NCBI RefSeq assembly: GCF_900104525.1 | Contig: NZ_LT629711.1 | Span: 2,542,001 to 2,606,000, forward strand | Length of the DNA stretch: 64,000 nt | Source: Pedococcus dokdonensis | GTDB taxonomy: Bacteria; Actinomycetota; Actinomycetes; Actinomycetales; Dermatophilaceae | Reading direction: 5' to 3' | The notes under the pieces: model-generated | What the model saw: the letters and a program-made list of their open reading frames with translations, nothing else | Database searches by the model: none | What the model was told of the DNA's origin: nothing | Translations under genes and position numbers: made by a program | In this document: piece by piece, positions 27,279 through 34,971 of the stretch | How the letters are laid out: every line of letters starts with the position of its first letter | How positions within the stretch are numbered: the stretch's first letter is position 1

Positions 27279-28217
27279 TCAGCCCCCGGCGAGGGCCCGC
27301 ACCACGCTCGAGGGCGACGGTCGGCCGAGGTGACCAGCCATCCAGACACTCGTCTCGACCAGCTGCGACAGGTCGACGCCGGTCTCGACGCCCGCGCCGT
27401 CGAGCGCCCACACGAGGTCCTCGGTGGCGAGGTTGCCGGTGGCGCTCTTGGCATAGGGGCACCCTCCGAGGCCCCCGGTCGAGGCGTCGACGACGGTCAC
27501 GCCGTGCCGCAGCGCCCGCATCGTGTTGGCCAGGGCCTGTCCATAGGTGTCGTGGAAGTGCACCCCGATGCGCTCGGCGCCGATCCCGCTGGCGTCGAGG
27601 GCGTCGAGCAGACGGCTGACGTGACCGGTGGTGCCGGTGCCGATGGTGTCGCCGAGCGAGAGCTGGTCGGCGCCGAGGTCCATCAGGCGCTGCGCGACGG
27701 TGACGACCTGCTCGACCGGCACGGGACCTTCCCACGGGTCGCCGAAGCACATCGAGACGTAGGCGCGCACCCACAGCCCGGACTCCTTGGCCCGGGCCAC
27801 GACCGGCGCGAACATCTCGACGGACTCGTCCACGGTGCGGTTGAGGTTCTTGCGCGCGAACGTCTCCGTGGCGCTGCCGAAGATCGCGACCGCACCCACC
27901 CCCGCCGCGAGGGCGTCGTCGAGCCCGCGCTCGTTGGGCACCAGCACCGGGCGGTGACGGCCGAGGCCGGCGTCGCCGAGGTCCTCGAGCACCTCGCGGG
28001 CGTCGGCCAGCTGCGGCACCCACGTCGGCGGGACGAACGAGGTCGTCTCGATCGTCTCGAGCCCGGCGGCCGCCAGCCGTCGGATGAACTCCGCCTTCAC
28101 GGCTGCGGGAACGACCGACTTCTCGTTCTGGAGCCCGTCCCGCGGGCCCACCTCGTAGATCGTCACCCGCTCCGGCAGCTCGGGGTCACGCTCACGCTGG
28201 GGCAGTCCGGTGCTCAT
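27279..28217 (-). CDS. Hydroxymethylglutaryl-CoA lyase
   Basis: 312 residues. Cleaves HMG-CoA to acetyl-CoA and acetoacetate at the end of leucine degradation. TIM-barrel features are VTIYEVGPRDGLQNEKSVVP with the metal-binding aspartate, ETTSFVPPTWVPQLADA, SMCFGDPWEGPV, SLGDTIGTG, HFHDTYGQALANT with the HxH metal ligands, and the cysteine loop STGGLGGCPYAKSATGN, which is diagnostic for HMGL over related aldolases. ATG 28217. It is inserted between two helicase-related genes but on the opposite strand, so is probably monocistronic. Confidence 0.9.
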   Translation of the reverse strand: MSTGLPQRERDPELPERVTIYEVGPRDGLQNEKSVVPAAVKAEFIRRLAAAGLETIETTSFVPPTWVPQLADAREVLEDLGDAGLGRHRPVLVPNERGLDDALAAGVGAVAIFGSATETFARKNLNRTVDESVEMFAPVVARAKESGLWVRAYVSMCFGDPWEGPVPVEQVVTVAQRLMDLGADQLSLGDTIGTGTTGHVSRLLDALDASGIGAERIGVHFHDTYGQALANTMRALRHGVTVVDASTGGLGGCPYAKSATGNLATEDLVWALDGAGVETGVDLSQLVETSVWMAGHLGRPSPSSVVRALAGG

Positions 28218-28372
28218 CGTGGCCAACCGCAAGGGATCGCAGCGACGAAGGAGCGCAGAACTTTGGGGCGTGAGGTTCACCCCTTGATCCTGCCATTCCC
28301 GGACACAGGTCATGGCGCGTGCTCCGGGGGGTTAGATTTGCCCCGAACCGCACGCAGCCGAAGGGACGCACG

Positions 28373-29266
28373 ATGAGCGACACACCTCGCGACGACGAGA
28401 CGCCCGAGTACCGGGACCCGACGGCGCCGCCGAGCGACCCGACTGCGCCCGGTGACTCCAGCAGCTCCGACTCCGGCAGCTCCGACTCCGGCAGCTCCGA
28501 CTCCGGCAGCTCCGACTCCGGCAGCTCCGACTCCGGCAGCTCCGGCAGCTCGTTCGAGCACACCGCGCCCATCGACACCGAGCAGACCCAGGCCGTACCG
28601 CCGGCGCCGCCCGCGCCGGACTCCTCCGCCGGTCAGCCCCCGGCACCGCCGACCGCACCGCCCGGCCAGCCGTCCTACGGCGGGCCGTCCTACAGCCAGC
28701 CCTCCTACAGCCAGCCGTCCTACAACCAGCCGTCCTACGGGCCGCCGTCCGGCGAAGCGCCGCGCAACCCGTATGGCGCGCCCCCGGCCGGCCCTGGCAC
28801 GCCGCCTCCCCCGCCGCCGCAGAACCCCTACGCGAGCGCGCCCGGTACGGCGCCCCAGCCCCCGCACGGCCAGCCGCAGTACCCCACGCAGGGCCAGGTC
28901 CAGCAGGGCTACGGCGCAGCCGGTCAGGGTGGCTACGGTGCCGCCCCCGCCTACGGCCAGCCCGCTTACGGCCAGCCGGGCTACGGCCAGCCGACCTACG
29001 CCGCCCCGCAGTCGATGAGTGGCAACACCATCGCCCTGCTGGTCGTCTCCGGTCTGACCACCATCGGCTGCGGCTTCGGCATCATCGCCCTGGTCCTCGC
29101 GATCGTGGCGGCGACGAAGAAGGACCAGCCGGCCGAGGCCGCGAAGTGGACCAAGTGGGGCTGGATCGTGTGGGCCGTCTGCCTGGTGGCCGTGATCGCA
29201 TTCTTCGTCATCGTCATCGCGCTGTCCGCCAGCAGCAGCAGCTCGTCCTTCGACTCGGGGTACTAG
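28373..29266 (+). CDS. DUF4190 membrane protein with Ser/Asp and Pro/Tyr/Gln-rich repeats
   Basis: 297 residues. The N-terminal 200 residues are disordered: five SDSGS repeats encoded by a 15-bp tandem repeat, then PSYSQ/PSYNQ and YGQPAYGQPGYGQ repeats. The C-terminal DUF4190-type part has two membrane helices (SGNTIALLVVSGLTTIGCGFGIIALVLAIVAAT in parts, and WIVWAVCLVAVIAFFVIVIAL in parts) around KWTKWGW. ATG 28373 follows GAAGGG. It ends 3 bases before the XPB helicase start, so they are co-transcribed. Function unknown; possibly an envelope scaffold. Confidence 0.75.
   Translation: MSDTPRDDETPEYRDPTAPPSDPTAPGDSSSSDSGSSDSGSSDSGSSDSGSSDSGSSGSSFEHTAPIDTEQTQAVPPAPPAPDSSAGQPPAPPTAPPGQPSYGGPSYSQPSYSQPSYNQPSYGPPSGEAPRNPYGAPPAGPGTPPPPPPQNPYASAPGTAPQPPHGQPQYPTQGQVQQGYGAAGQGGYGAAPAYGQPAYGQPGYGQPTYAAPQSMSGNTIALLVVSGLTTIGCGFGIIALVLAIVAATKKDQPAEAAKWTKWGWIVWAVCLVAVIAFFVIVIALSASSSSSSFDSGY
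28465..28539 (+). repeat. Five tandem 15-bp coding repeats (SDSGS)
   Basis: CTCCGACTCCGGCAG repeats exactly at 28465, 28480, 28495, 28510 and 28525. It encodes an acidic serine-rich spacer at the start of the DUF4190 protein. The length is a multiple of 3, so copy-number change would keep the frame. Likely variable between strains. Confidence 0.9.
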
Positions 29267-29269
29267 CCC

Positions 29270-30916
29270 TTGCCCGACGGCCCACTGATCGTCCAGAGCG
29301 ACAAGACCCTGCTGCTGGAGGTCGACCACCCGAACGCCGAGGAGGCGCGTCGGGCGATCGCCCCGTTCGCCGAGCTGGAGCGCGCACCCGAGCACATTCA
29401 CACCTACCGGGTGACACCGCTCGGGCTGTGGAACGCCCGCGCGGCCGGCCACGACGCCGAGCAGGTGGTCAATGCCCTGATCACCTACAGCCGGTATGCC
29501 GTGCCGCACGCGCTGCTCGTCGACGTCGCCGACACGATGGACCGCTACGGCCGGCTCACGCTGGAGAAGGACCCCGACCACGGCCTGGTGCTGCGCACCA
29601 CCGACCGGCCTGTGCTCGAGGAAGTGTTGCGGCACAAGAAGATCAAGCCGCTGATCGGCACGCGGATCGACGACGACCGGGTCGCGGTGCACCCCTCCGA
29701 GCGCGGACACCTCAAGCAGGAGCTGCTCAAGGTCGGCTGGCCGGCCGAGGACGAGGCCGGCTACGTCGACGGCGAGGCGCACCCCATCGGCCTCGACGAC
29801 GCCGACTGGTCGCTGCGTCCCTACCAGCAGCAGGCCGTCGACGGGTTCTGGCACGGCGGGTCGGGCGTGGTGGTGCTCCCCTGTGGTGCGGGCAAGACCC
29901 TGGTCGGCGCGGGCGCCATGGCGGTGGCGAAGGCGACCACCCTGATCCTCGTCACCAACACCGTGTCGGCCCGCCAGTGGCGCGACGAGCTGCTCAAGCG
30001 CACCAGCCTCACCGAGGACGAGATCGGCGAGTACTCGGGGGCCCGCAAGGAGATCCGCCCCGTCACCATCGCGACCTACCAGGTGCTGACCACCCGCCGA
30101 AAGGGCGTCTACACCCACCTCGACCTGCTCGACGCGCGCGACTGGGGACTGATCATCTACGACGAGGTGCACCTGCTGCCGGCGCCGATCTTCCGGATGA
30201 CGGCCGACCTGCAGGCCCGCCGCCGCCTCGGGCTGACCGCCACCCTCGTGCGCGAGGACGGCCGCGAGGCCGACGTCTTCTCGCTGATCGGCCCGAAGCG
30301 CTACGACGCGCCGTGGAAGGACATCGAGGCCCAGGGCTACATCGCCCCCGCCGACTGCGTGGAGGTGCGGGTCACGCTCCCCGACAGCGAGCGTCTCGCG
30401 TATGCCGTGGCCGAGCCGGAGGACCGCTACCGCCTGTCGTCCTGCAGCCCGGTCAAGAACCCCGTGGTCGAGCGGATCGTCGCACAGCACCAGGGCGAGC
30501 CCACCCTGGTCATCGGTCAGTACCTCGACCAGCTGGCCGAGCTCTCCGAGCGGCTCGGCGCCGACGTCATCACCGGCGAGACCCCGGTGGCGCAGCGGCA
30601 GAAGCTGTTCCAGGCCTTCCGCGTGGGGGAGATCAGCCTGCTCGTCGTCTCGAAGGTCGCCAACTTCTCGATCGACCTGCCCGAGGCGAGCGTCGCGATC
30701 CAGGTGTCCGGCACCTTCGGCTCGCGGCAGGAGGAGGCCCAGCGGCTCGGCCGGGTGCTGCGGCCCAAGGGCGACGGCCGTACCGCGCACTTCTACACCG
30801 TCGTGGCGCGCGACACCGTCGACGCCGAGTTCGCCGCCCACCGCCAGCGGTTCCTCGCTGAGCAGGGCTACGCCTACCGCATCGTCGACGCCGACGACGT
30901 GGACGCCACCGCCTGA
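29270..30916 (+). CDS. XPB/Ssl2-family DNA repair helicase
   Basis: 548 residues, superfamily 2 3'-5' DNA helicase, matching mycobacterial XPB (Rv0861c) nearly throughout. Order: a DNA damage-recognition-like domain, motif Q/I with RPYQQQAVDGFWHGGSG and Walker A CGAGKT, ATYQVLTTRR, DEVH box YDEVHLLPAP, the RED motif in LVREDGREADVF, LVVSKVANFSIDLPEA and motif VI GSRQEEAQRLGRVLRPK. The start is TTG 29270: no in-frame ATG/GTG fits, and the sequence MPDGPLIVQSDKT is exactly the conserved N-terminus of homologues. It follows the DUF4190 gene by 3 bases. Role in nucleotide excision-like repair is inferred from the family. Confidence 0.93.
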   Translation: MPDGPLIVQSDKTLLLEVDHPNAEEARRAIAPFAELERAPEHIHTYRVTPLGLWNARAAGHDAEQVVNALITYSRYAVPHALLVDVADTMDRYGRLTLEKDPDHGLVLRTTDRPVLEEVLRHKKIKPLIGTRIDDDRVAVHPSERGHLKQELLKVGWPAEDEAGYVDGEAHPIGLDDADWSLRPYQQQAVDGFWHGGSGVVVLPCGAGKTLVGAGAMAVAKATTLILVTNTVSARQWRDELLKRTSLTEDEIGEYSGARKEIRPVTIATYQVLTTRRKGVYTHLDLLDARDWGLIIYDEVHLLPAPIFRMTADLQARRRLGLTATLVREDGREADVFSLIGPKRYDAPWKDIEAQGYIAPADCVEVRVTLPDSERLAYAVAEPEDRYRLSSCSPVKNPVVERIVAQHQGEPTLVIGQYLDQLAELSERLGADVITGETPVAQRQKLFQAFRVGEISLLVVSKVANFSIDLPEASVAIQVSGTFGSRQEEAQRLGRVLRPKGDGRTAHFYTVVARDTVDAEFAAHRQRFLAEQGYAYRIVDADDVDATA

Positions 30917-30990
30917 CCCCTCCATCCCTCGGTCGGGGTGATACCGAGCGCTATGGCGCCCCCTTTCACCCCGAGCAGCGGACTGACGTT

Positions 30991-31019
30991 CCCAGACGGC
31001 ATACAGGCAACTCCCAGAC
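30991..31019 (+). promoter_or_regulatory. Direct repeat CCCAGAC spaced 22 bp before the response regulator
   Basis: CCCAGAC occurs at 30991-30997 and 31013-31019, exactly two helical turns apart, in the 123-base gap before the response regulator gene. OmpR-family regulators bind direct repeats in this arrangement, so autoregulation is possible. A weak hairpin TCGGGGTG/CACCCCGA (30933-30940 with 30967-30974) just before it may end XPB transcription. Confidence 0.35.
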
Positions 31020-31039
31020 TCAGCCCCGACACTGGGCAG

Positions 31040-31747
31040 GTGAACACTGCGCAGCCCGAGGCCAGGCTCCTCGTCGTCGAGGACGAGCCGAACATCCGTG
31101 AGCTCCTCGCCACCTCCCTGCGGTTCGCCGGGTTCGAGGTGCACGTCGCCGCCGACGGCGCGACCGCCCTCAACCTGGCCACCGCCCACCAGCCCGACCT
31201 GGTCGTCCTCGACGTGATGCTGCCCGACATGGACGGCTTCACGGTGACCCGCAAGCTGCGCGACACGGGCCGGCAGCTGCCGATCGTCTTCGTCACCGCG
31301 CGGGACTCGCTCGACGACAAGGTCAAGGGCCTCACCGTGGGTGGCGACGACTACGTCACGAAGCCGTTCAGCCTCGAGGAGGTGGTCGCCCGCATCCGCG
31401 CGGTCCTGCGACGCACCCGTGGCGAGATCGACGACGCGAGCTCGCTGCACTTCGAGGACCTCGAGCTCGACGAGGACTCCCACGAGGTCAGCCGGGCCGG
31501 ACGCTCGATCGACGTGTCCCCCACCGAGTTCAAGCTGCTTCGCTACCTCATGCTCAACCCCAACCGGGTGCTGTCGAAGGCCCAGATCCTCGACCACGTC
31601 TGGGACTACGACTTCCGCGGCGAGAGCGGGATCGTCGAGTCCTACATCTCCTACCTCCGGCGCAAGATCGACGTCGAGGGCGTGCCGCCGCTGATCCACA
31701 CCAAGCGCGGCGTCGGCTACGTGCTGCGCAAGCCGCCGGAGGCGTAG
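31040..31747 (+). CDS. OmpR-family response regulator
   Basis: 235 residues. Receiver domain with acidic pocket VVEDEPN (D15, E16), phosphoacceptor D58 in LVVLDVMLPDMDG, T86 region FVTARD and K108 in YVTKPFSLEE. The C-terminal winged helix (TrcR/MprA type) has LSPTEFKLLRYLMLNPNRVLS-like sequence, ILDHVWDYDFRGESGIVESYISYLRRKI (in parts) and IHTKRGVGYVLR. GTG 31040 gives the standard N-terminus. It directly abuts the kinase gene and is followed by a PepD/HtrA protease, an order resembling mycobacterial mprA-mprB-pepD, so it may control envelope stress. Confidence 0.9.
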   Translation: MNTAQPEARLLVVEDEPNIRELLATSLRFAGFEVHVAADGATALNLATAHQPDLVVLDVMLPDMDGFTVTRKLRDTGRQLPIVFVTARDSLDDKVKGLTVGGDDYVTKPFSLEEVVARIRAVLRRTRGEIDDASSLHFEDLELDEDSHEVSRAGRSIDVSPTEFKLLRYLMLNPNRVLSKAQILDHVWDYDFRGESGIVESYISYLRRKIDVEGVPPLIHTKRGVGYVLRKPPEA

Positions 31748-33193
31748 GTGAAGCGCCACCTCGAGTCGCTCCCCCTCCGGCTGCGCCTGGTCGCCGTGAT
31801 GGTGGTGCTGCTGCTCCTCGCGCTGACCCTCACCGCGTCGGCGACGGCCGCCCTGATGCGGCGCGACCTGATGGGACGGGTCGACGGTGACCTCAAGCGC
31901 GCCTATCCCACCGTGGCGCAACAGGCCCTCAACACCCTGCGCGCACCGTCCCGCTACCGGCTGCCCAGCGGGTACGCCGTGGTCTTCTACCCCACCGACG
32001 GAACGACCCCGGTCGAGATCGACCCGACCGGCGCGAGCGTCCGGCCCGGCGTCCCTGACAAGCTCCCCCTCAACGACCCCCGGGTCGACTCCCCGGACGC
32101 GTTCACCATCGGCACCAAGGCCGGTGCCGGCGAGTGGCGCGCGGTTGCCGGGCGGTTGAAGGACGACTCGGCGACCTTCATCGTGGCCGTGCCGCTGTCG
32201 AGCGTCAGCCAGACGGTGCGCCGGCTCGTCCTCGTGGAGCTGCTCATCGGCCTGGCCGTCCTCACCGCCTGCGGCATCGGTGGTTGGTATGCCGTGCAAC
32301 GCGCCTTCCGCCCGCTGCGGGAGATCGAGGACACCGCTGCCGCCATCGCCGCCGGCGACCTCGCGCGACGTGTCCCGACCCGCACCGCCAAGGACGAGGT
32401 CACCTCCCTCTCCCGCTCGCTCAACGTGATGCTCGCGCAGATCGAGCAGTCGTTCGCCGCTCGCGAGGCCTCCGAGGACCGGATGCGGCAGTTCGTCGCC
32501 GACGCGTCGCACGAGCTGCGCACCCCTCTCGCAGCGGTGCGGGGCTATGCCGAGCTCTACCGCCAGGGGGCGGTGCGCGAGCCCGCCGACGTCGCGAGCG
32601 CGATGACCCGGATCGAGGGTGAGGCCACCCGGATGGGCGGACTGGTCGAGGACCTCCTGATGCTGGCCAGGCTCGACGACCAGAGACCGATGCGGTTCGC
32701 CCCGGTCGACCTGACGGTGATCGCCGCCGACGCGGCCCAGGACGCGCGGGCCATCGACCCGGGTCGGCAGATCGCCGTGAGCGGGCTGTCCGGCCCCCTC
32801 GGGCCGGCCGTGGCCCCCGGTGACGAGGCGAAGCTCCGCCAGCTCGTCGCCAACCTGATGTCCAACGCACTGAACCACACCCCCGACGCATCGCCCCTCG
32901 AAATCGCAGTCGGGACAAGGGAATCCGACGGACACGTCGTCCTGGAGGTCCGCGACCACGGCCCCGGGGTCGACCCGGAGAAGGCCCGCAAGGTCTTCGA
33001 GCGCTTCTACCGCGCCGACCCGTCGCGGGCGCGCGGCGCTGGTGGCGGCAACGGCCTCGGACTGGCCATCGCGGCCGCCATCGTCAACGCCCACCAGGGC
33101 CGGATCGGCGTCTCGGCGACTCCTGGTGGCGGGGCCACGTTCGTCGTGGAGCTGCCCACAGACAACTCTCAGGGAGCGCCCAGCACCCCTTGA
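31748..33193 (+). CDS. Sensor histidine kinase
   Basis: 481 residues. Two membrane helices (about 11-36 and 160-182) enclose an extracytoplasmic sensor of roughly 120 residues (SRYRLPSGYAVVFYP through AVAGRLKDDSATFIVAVPL). A HAMP linker leads to the HisKA domain with H255 in ADASHELRTPL, then the HATPase_c domain: N-box LVANLMSNALNHTP (N373), G1 DHGPGVDP, F-box VFERFYRADPSR and G2 GNGLGLAIAAAIV. GTG 31748 begins immediately after the response regulator stop with no gap, so they are translationally coupled. Confidence 0.9.
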   Translation: MKRHLESLPLRLRLVAVMVVLLLLALTLTASATAALMRRDLMGRVDGDLKRAYPTVAQQALNTLRAPSRYRLPSGYAVVFYPTDGTTPVEIDPTGASVRPGVPDKLPLNDPRVDSPDAFTIGTKAGAGEWRAVAGRLKDDSATFIVAVPLSSVSQTVRRLVLVELLIGLAVLTACGIGGWYAVQRAFRPLREIEDTAAAIAAGDLARRVPTRTAKDEVTSLSRSLNVMLAQIEQSFAAREASEDRMRQFVADASHELRTPLAAVRGYAELYRQGAVREPADVASAMTRIEGEATRMGGLVEDLLMLARLDDQRPMRFAPVDLTVIAADAAQDARAIDPGRQIAVSGLSGPLGPAVAPGDEAKLRQLVANLMSNALNHTPDASPLEIAVGTRESDGHVVLEVRDHGPGVDPEKARKVFERFYRADPSRARGAGGGNGLGLAIAAAIVNAHQGRIGVSATPGGGATFVVELPTDNSQGAPSTP

Positions 33194-33244
33194 CGTTGGT
33201 TCGGTTGACTGAGGTCACCAAGCCACACCAAGGAGTGCACCACC

Positions 33245-34771
33245 ATGACCCAGATCCACCCGGACCCTCGCACGGACACCACCGGTGACAACGGTCAGCC
33301 TTCCCAGACTCCTCCCCCCGCCCACCCGGACCCGTGGTCGCAGCAGGGCGTTGAGCCCACCACCCCGGTCTGGTTCGGCGAGACCCGCGAGATCCCGGCC
33401 GACCACGCCGCTCTCGGCCTGCCGGGCGCAGCAGGAAATCCAACCCTGCCGGGCGCGGCAGGAGCTTCCACCCCCCTTGCGGCAGGTGCCCACCCGGCAT
33501 ACCCGCCGCTCACCACACCTCCGGCTGGGCCGCCCCCTTCCTTTCCCACTCGGGACGGGGCAGAGCACGCCCAGCCGGGCAAACGGCGCCGACTGACGGA
33601 ACTCACCGCCGTCGCGGCGCTCGCCGCCCTCCTTGCGAGCGGCGGCACCTACGCCGCGGCCCAGCTCGGTGACAGCCCGCAGGCCTCCTCCCCTGCCAGC
33701 TCGTCCTCGCTGGGCCGCGGCGACACAGGACCGGTGGTCCAGGCGGACGCCACCAACCCGAACTGGACGGCCACCGCGGCCGCCGTGGCGCCGAGCGTCG
33801 TGTCGATCACCGTCAAGTCGGGCCAGAGCGAGGCGCAGGGCTCGGGCGTGATCATCGACGCCAAGGGCCACGTGCTGACCAACAACCACGTCGTGGCCGG
33901 CGCCGGGACCGGCACCCAGATCACGGTGACGCTCAACGACGGTCGCACCTACAAGGCCACCGTCGCAGGCACCGACCCGAGCACCGACCTCGCCGTGATC
34001 ACCCTCGCCAGCGCCCCGAGCGACCTCAAGGCGATCGCGATCGGCAACTCCGACGACCTCAAGGTCGGCGACCCGGTCATGGCGATCGGCAACCCGCTCG
34101 GTCTCGCCGGCACCGTGACGACCGGCATCGTCAGCGCCCTCAACCGACCGGTCACCACGGCCGCCGAGGACGACAGCCAGCCGCAGGACCAGAACCCGTT
34201 CGGCCAAGGCCTGCCGGGTCAGCAGCAGCCGTCCCCCGGCAGCAGTGGTGACGACGTCGTGACCAACGCCATCCAGACCTCTGCGGCGATCAACCCCGGC
34301 AACTCCGGCGGTGCGCTGGTCAACGCCTCCGGTCAGCTGGTCGGCATCAACTCCTCGATCGCCAGCCTCGGGTCGTCGGGCAGCAGCCAGAGCGGGAGCA
34401 TCGGCATCGGGTTCGCGATCCCGGCCAACGAGGCCAAGAGCATCGCGTCGCAGCTCATCTCGACGGGCAAGGCCGAACACGCCTTCCTCGGGGTCAGCCT
34501 GGGCGACGGGACCGCATCCGACGGCACCAGCCAGCGCGCCGGCGCCGAGATCACCCAGGTCTCCAGCGGCACCCCGGCGGCCGACGCCGGCCTCCAGAAG
34601 GGGGACGTGGTGGTCGCCGTCGACTCCGAACGGGTCGACTCGGCGCTCGCGCTGGTCGCCAACGTCCGCGAGCGGGCGGTGGGCGACAAGGTCACCCTGA
34701 CGGTGCTGCGCGACGGCAAGCGGGTCGACCTGACCGCGACCCTGGTAGCCAGGGCAGCGGCCACGTCGTGA
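33245..34771 (+). CDS. HtrA/DegP-like serine protease with PDZ domain (PepD-like)
   Basis: 508 residues. A disordered Pro-rich cytoplasmic region (1-110) precedes KRRRL and one membrane helix (about 119-140). The trypsin-like domain lies outside the membrane. The catalytic triad is H215 (LTNNHVVAGA), D248 (PSTDLAVITL) and S354 (INPGNSGGALVN). A PDZ domain (about 395-500) has FLGVSLGDG and GLQKGDVVVAVDSERVDS. ATG 33245 has AAGGAG upstream. Placement after the two-component genes, as in mycobacterial mprAB-pepD, suggests it is their target and degrades or refolds misfolded envelope proteins. Confidence 0.9.
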   Translation: MTQIHPDPRTDTTGDNGQPSQTPPPAHPDPWSQQGVEPTTPVWFGETREIPADHAALGLPGAAGNPTLPGAAGASTPLAAGAHPAYPPLTTPPAGPPPSFPTRDGAEHAQPGKRRRLTELTAVAALAALLASGGTYAAAQLGDSPQASSPASSSSLGRGDTGPVVQADATNPNWTATAAAVAPSVVSITVKSGQSEAQGSGVIIDAKGHVLTNNHVVAGAGTGTQITVTLNDGRTYKATVAGTDPSTDLAVITLASAPSDLKAIAIGNSDDLKVGDPVMAIGNPLGLAGTVTTGIVSALNRPVTTAAEDDSQPQDQNPFGQGLPGQQQPSPGSSGDDVVTNAIQTSAAINPGNSGGALVNASGQLVGINSSIASLGSSGSSQSGSIGIGFAIPANEAKSIASQLISTGKAEHAFLGVSLGDGTASDGTSQRAGAEITQVSSGTPAADAGLQKGDVVVAVDSERVDSALALVANVRERAVGDKVTLTVLRDGKRVDLTATLVARAAATS

Positions 34772-34774
34772 CCT

Positions 34775-34900
34775 GTCACCGGTCGGGCCGACCTCGCTCC
34801 GACCGGTGACCCGGGTCCGCTGATCGTGCGGACAGCGGACCCCCTTCCGGGCCGGGCCCCTCCTCGTCTTCGAGACCGACGCAGGCGAGGGGCCCGGCCC
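34775..34900 (+). terminator. Three consecutive perfect hairpins between pepD-like and helD-like genes
   Basis: Hairpin 1: GTCACCGGTCGG (34775-34786) with 34799-34810, 12 bp. Hairpin 2: GGGTCCGCTG (34813-34822) with 34833-34842, 10 bp. Hairpin 3: GGGCCGGGCCCCT (34849-34861) with 34888-34900, 13 bp, and an inner CTCG/CGAG. The first lies 3 bases after the protease stop and is a likely terminator. Three in a row is more than termination needs, so a structured leader for the downstream gene is possible. Confidence 0.7.
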
Positions 34901-34971
34901 GGCCATGCTGCGAGGGCCGACGGCCGAAAACGGTTCGACGCAGGGGCGTTCCGGTGGCAAGGTGGACCCTT

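Noticed and set aside
24817..28023. Very long open frame on the minus strand continuing upstream of the membrane-anchored protein
   Set aside because: It lies antisense to two clear genes, and its translation is Arg/Gly/Val low complexity without domains. High GC keeps stops rare.
28310..33094. 1594-codon open frame on the minus strand
   Set aside because: Antisense to DUF4190, XPB, response regulator and kinase genes. Composition is typical of shadow frames. The SELPE repeats are simply the reverse of the 15-bp coding repeat.
31040..34771. Naming the two-component and protease genes mprA, mprB and pepD
   Set aside because: Order matches the mycobacterial cluster, but the kinase sensor and linker resemble other OmpR-type pairs equally well, so symbols are not assigned.
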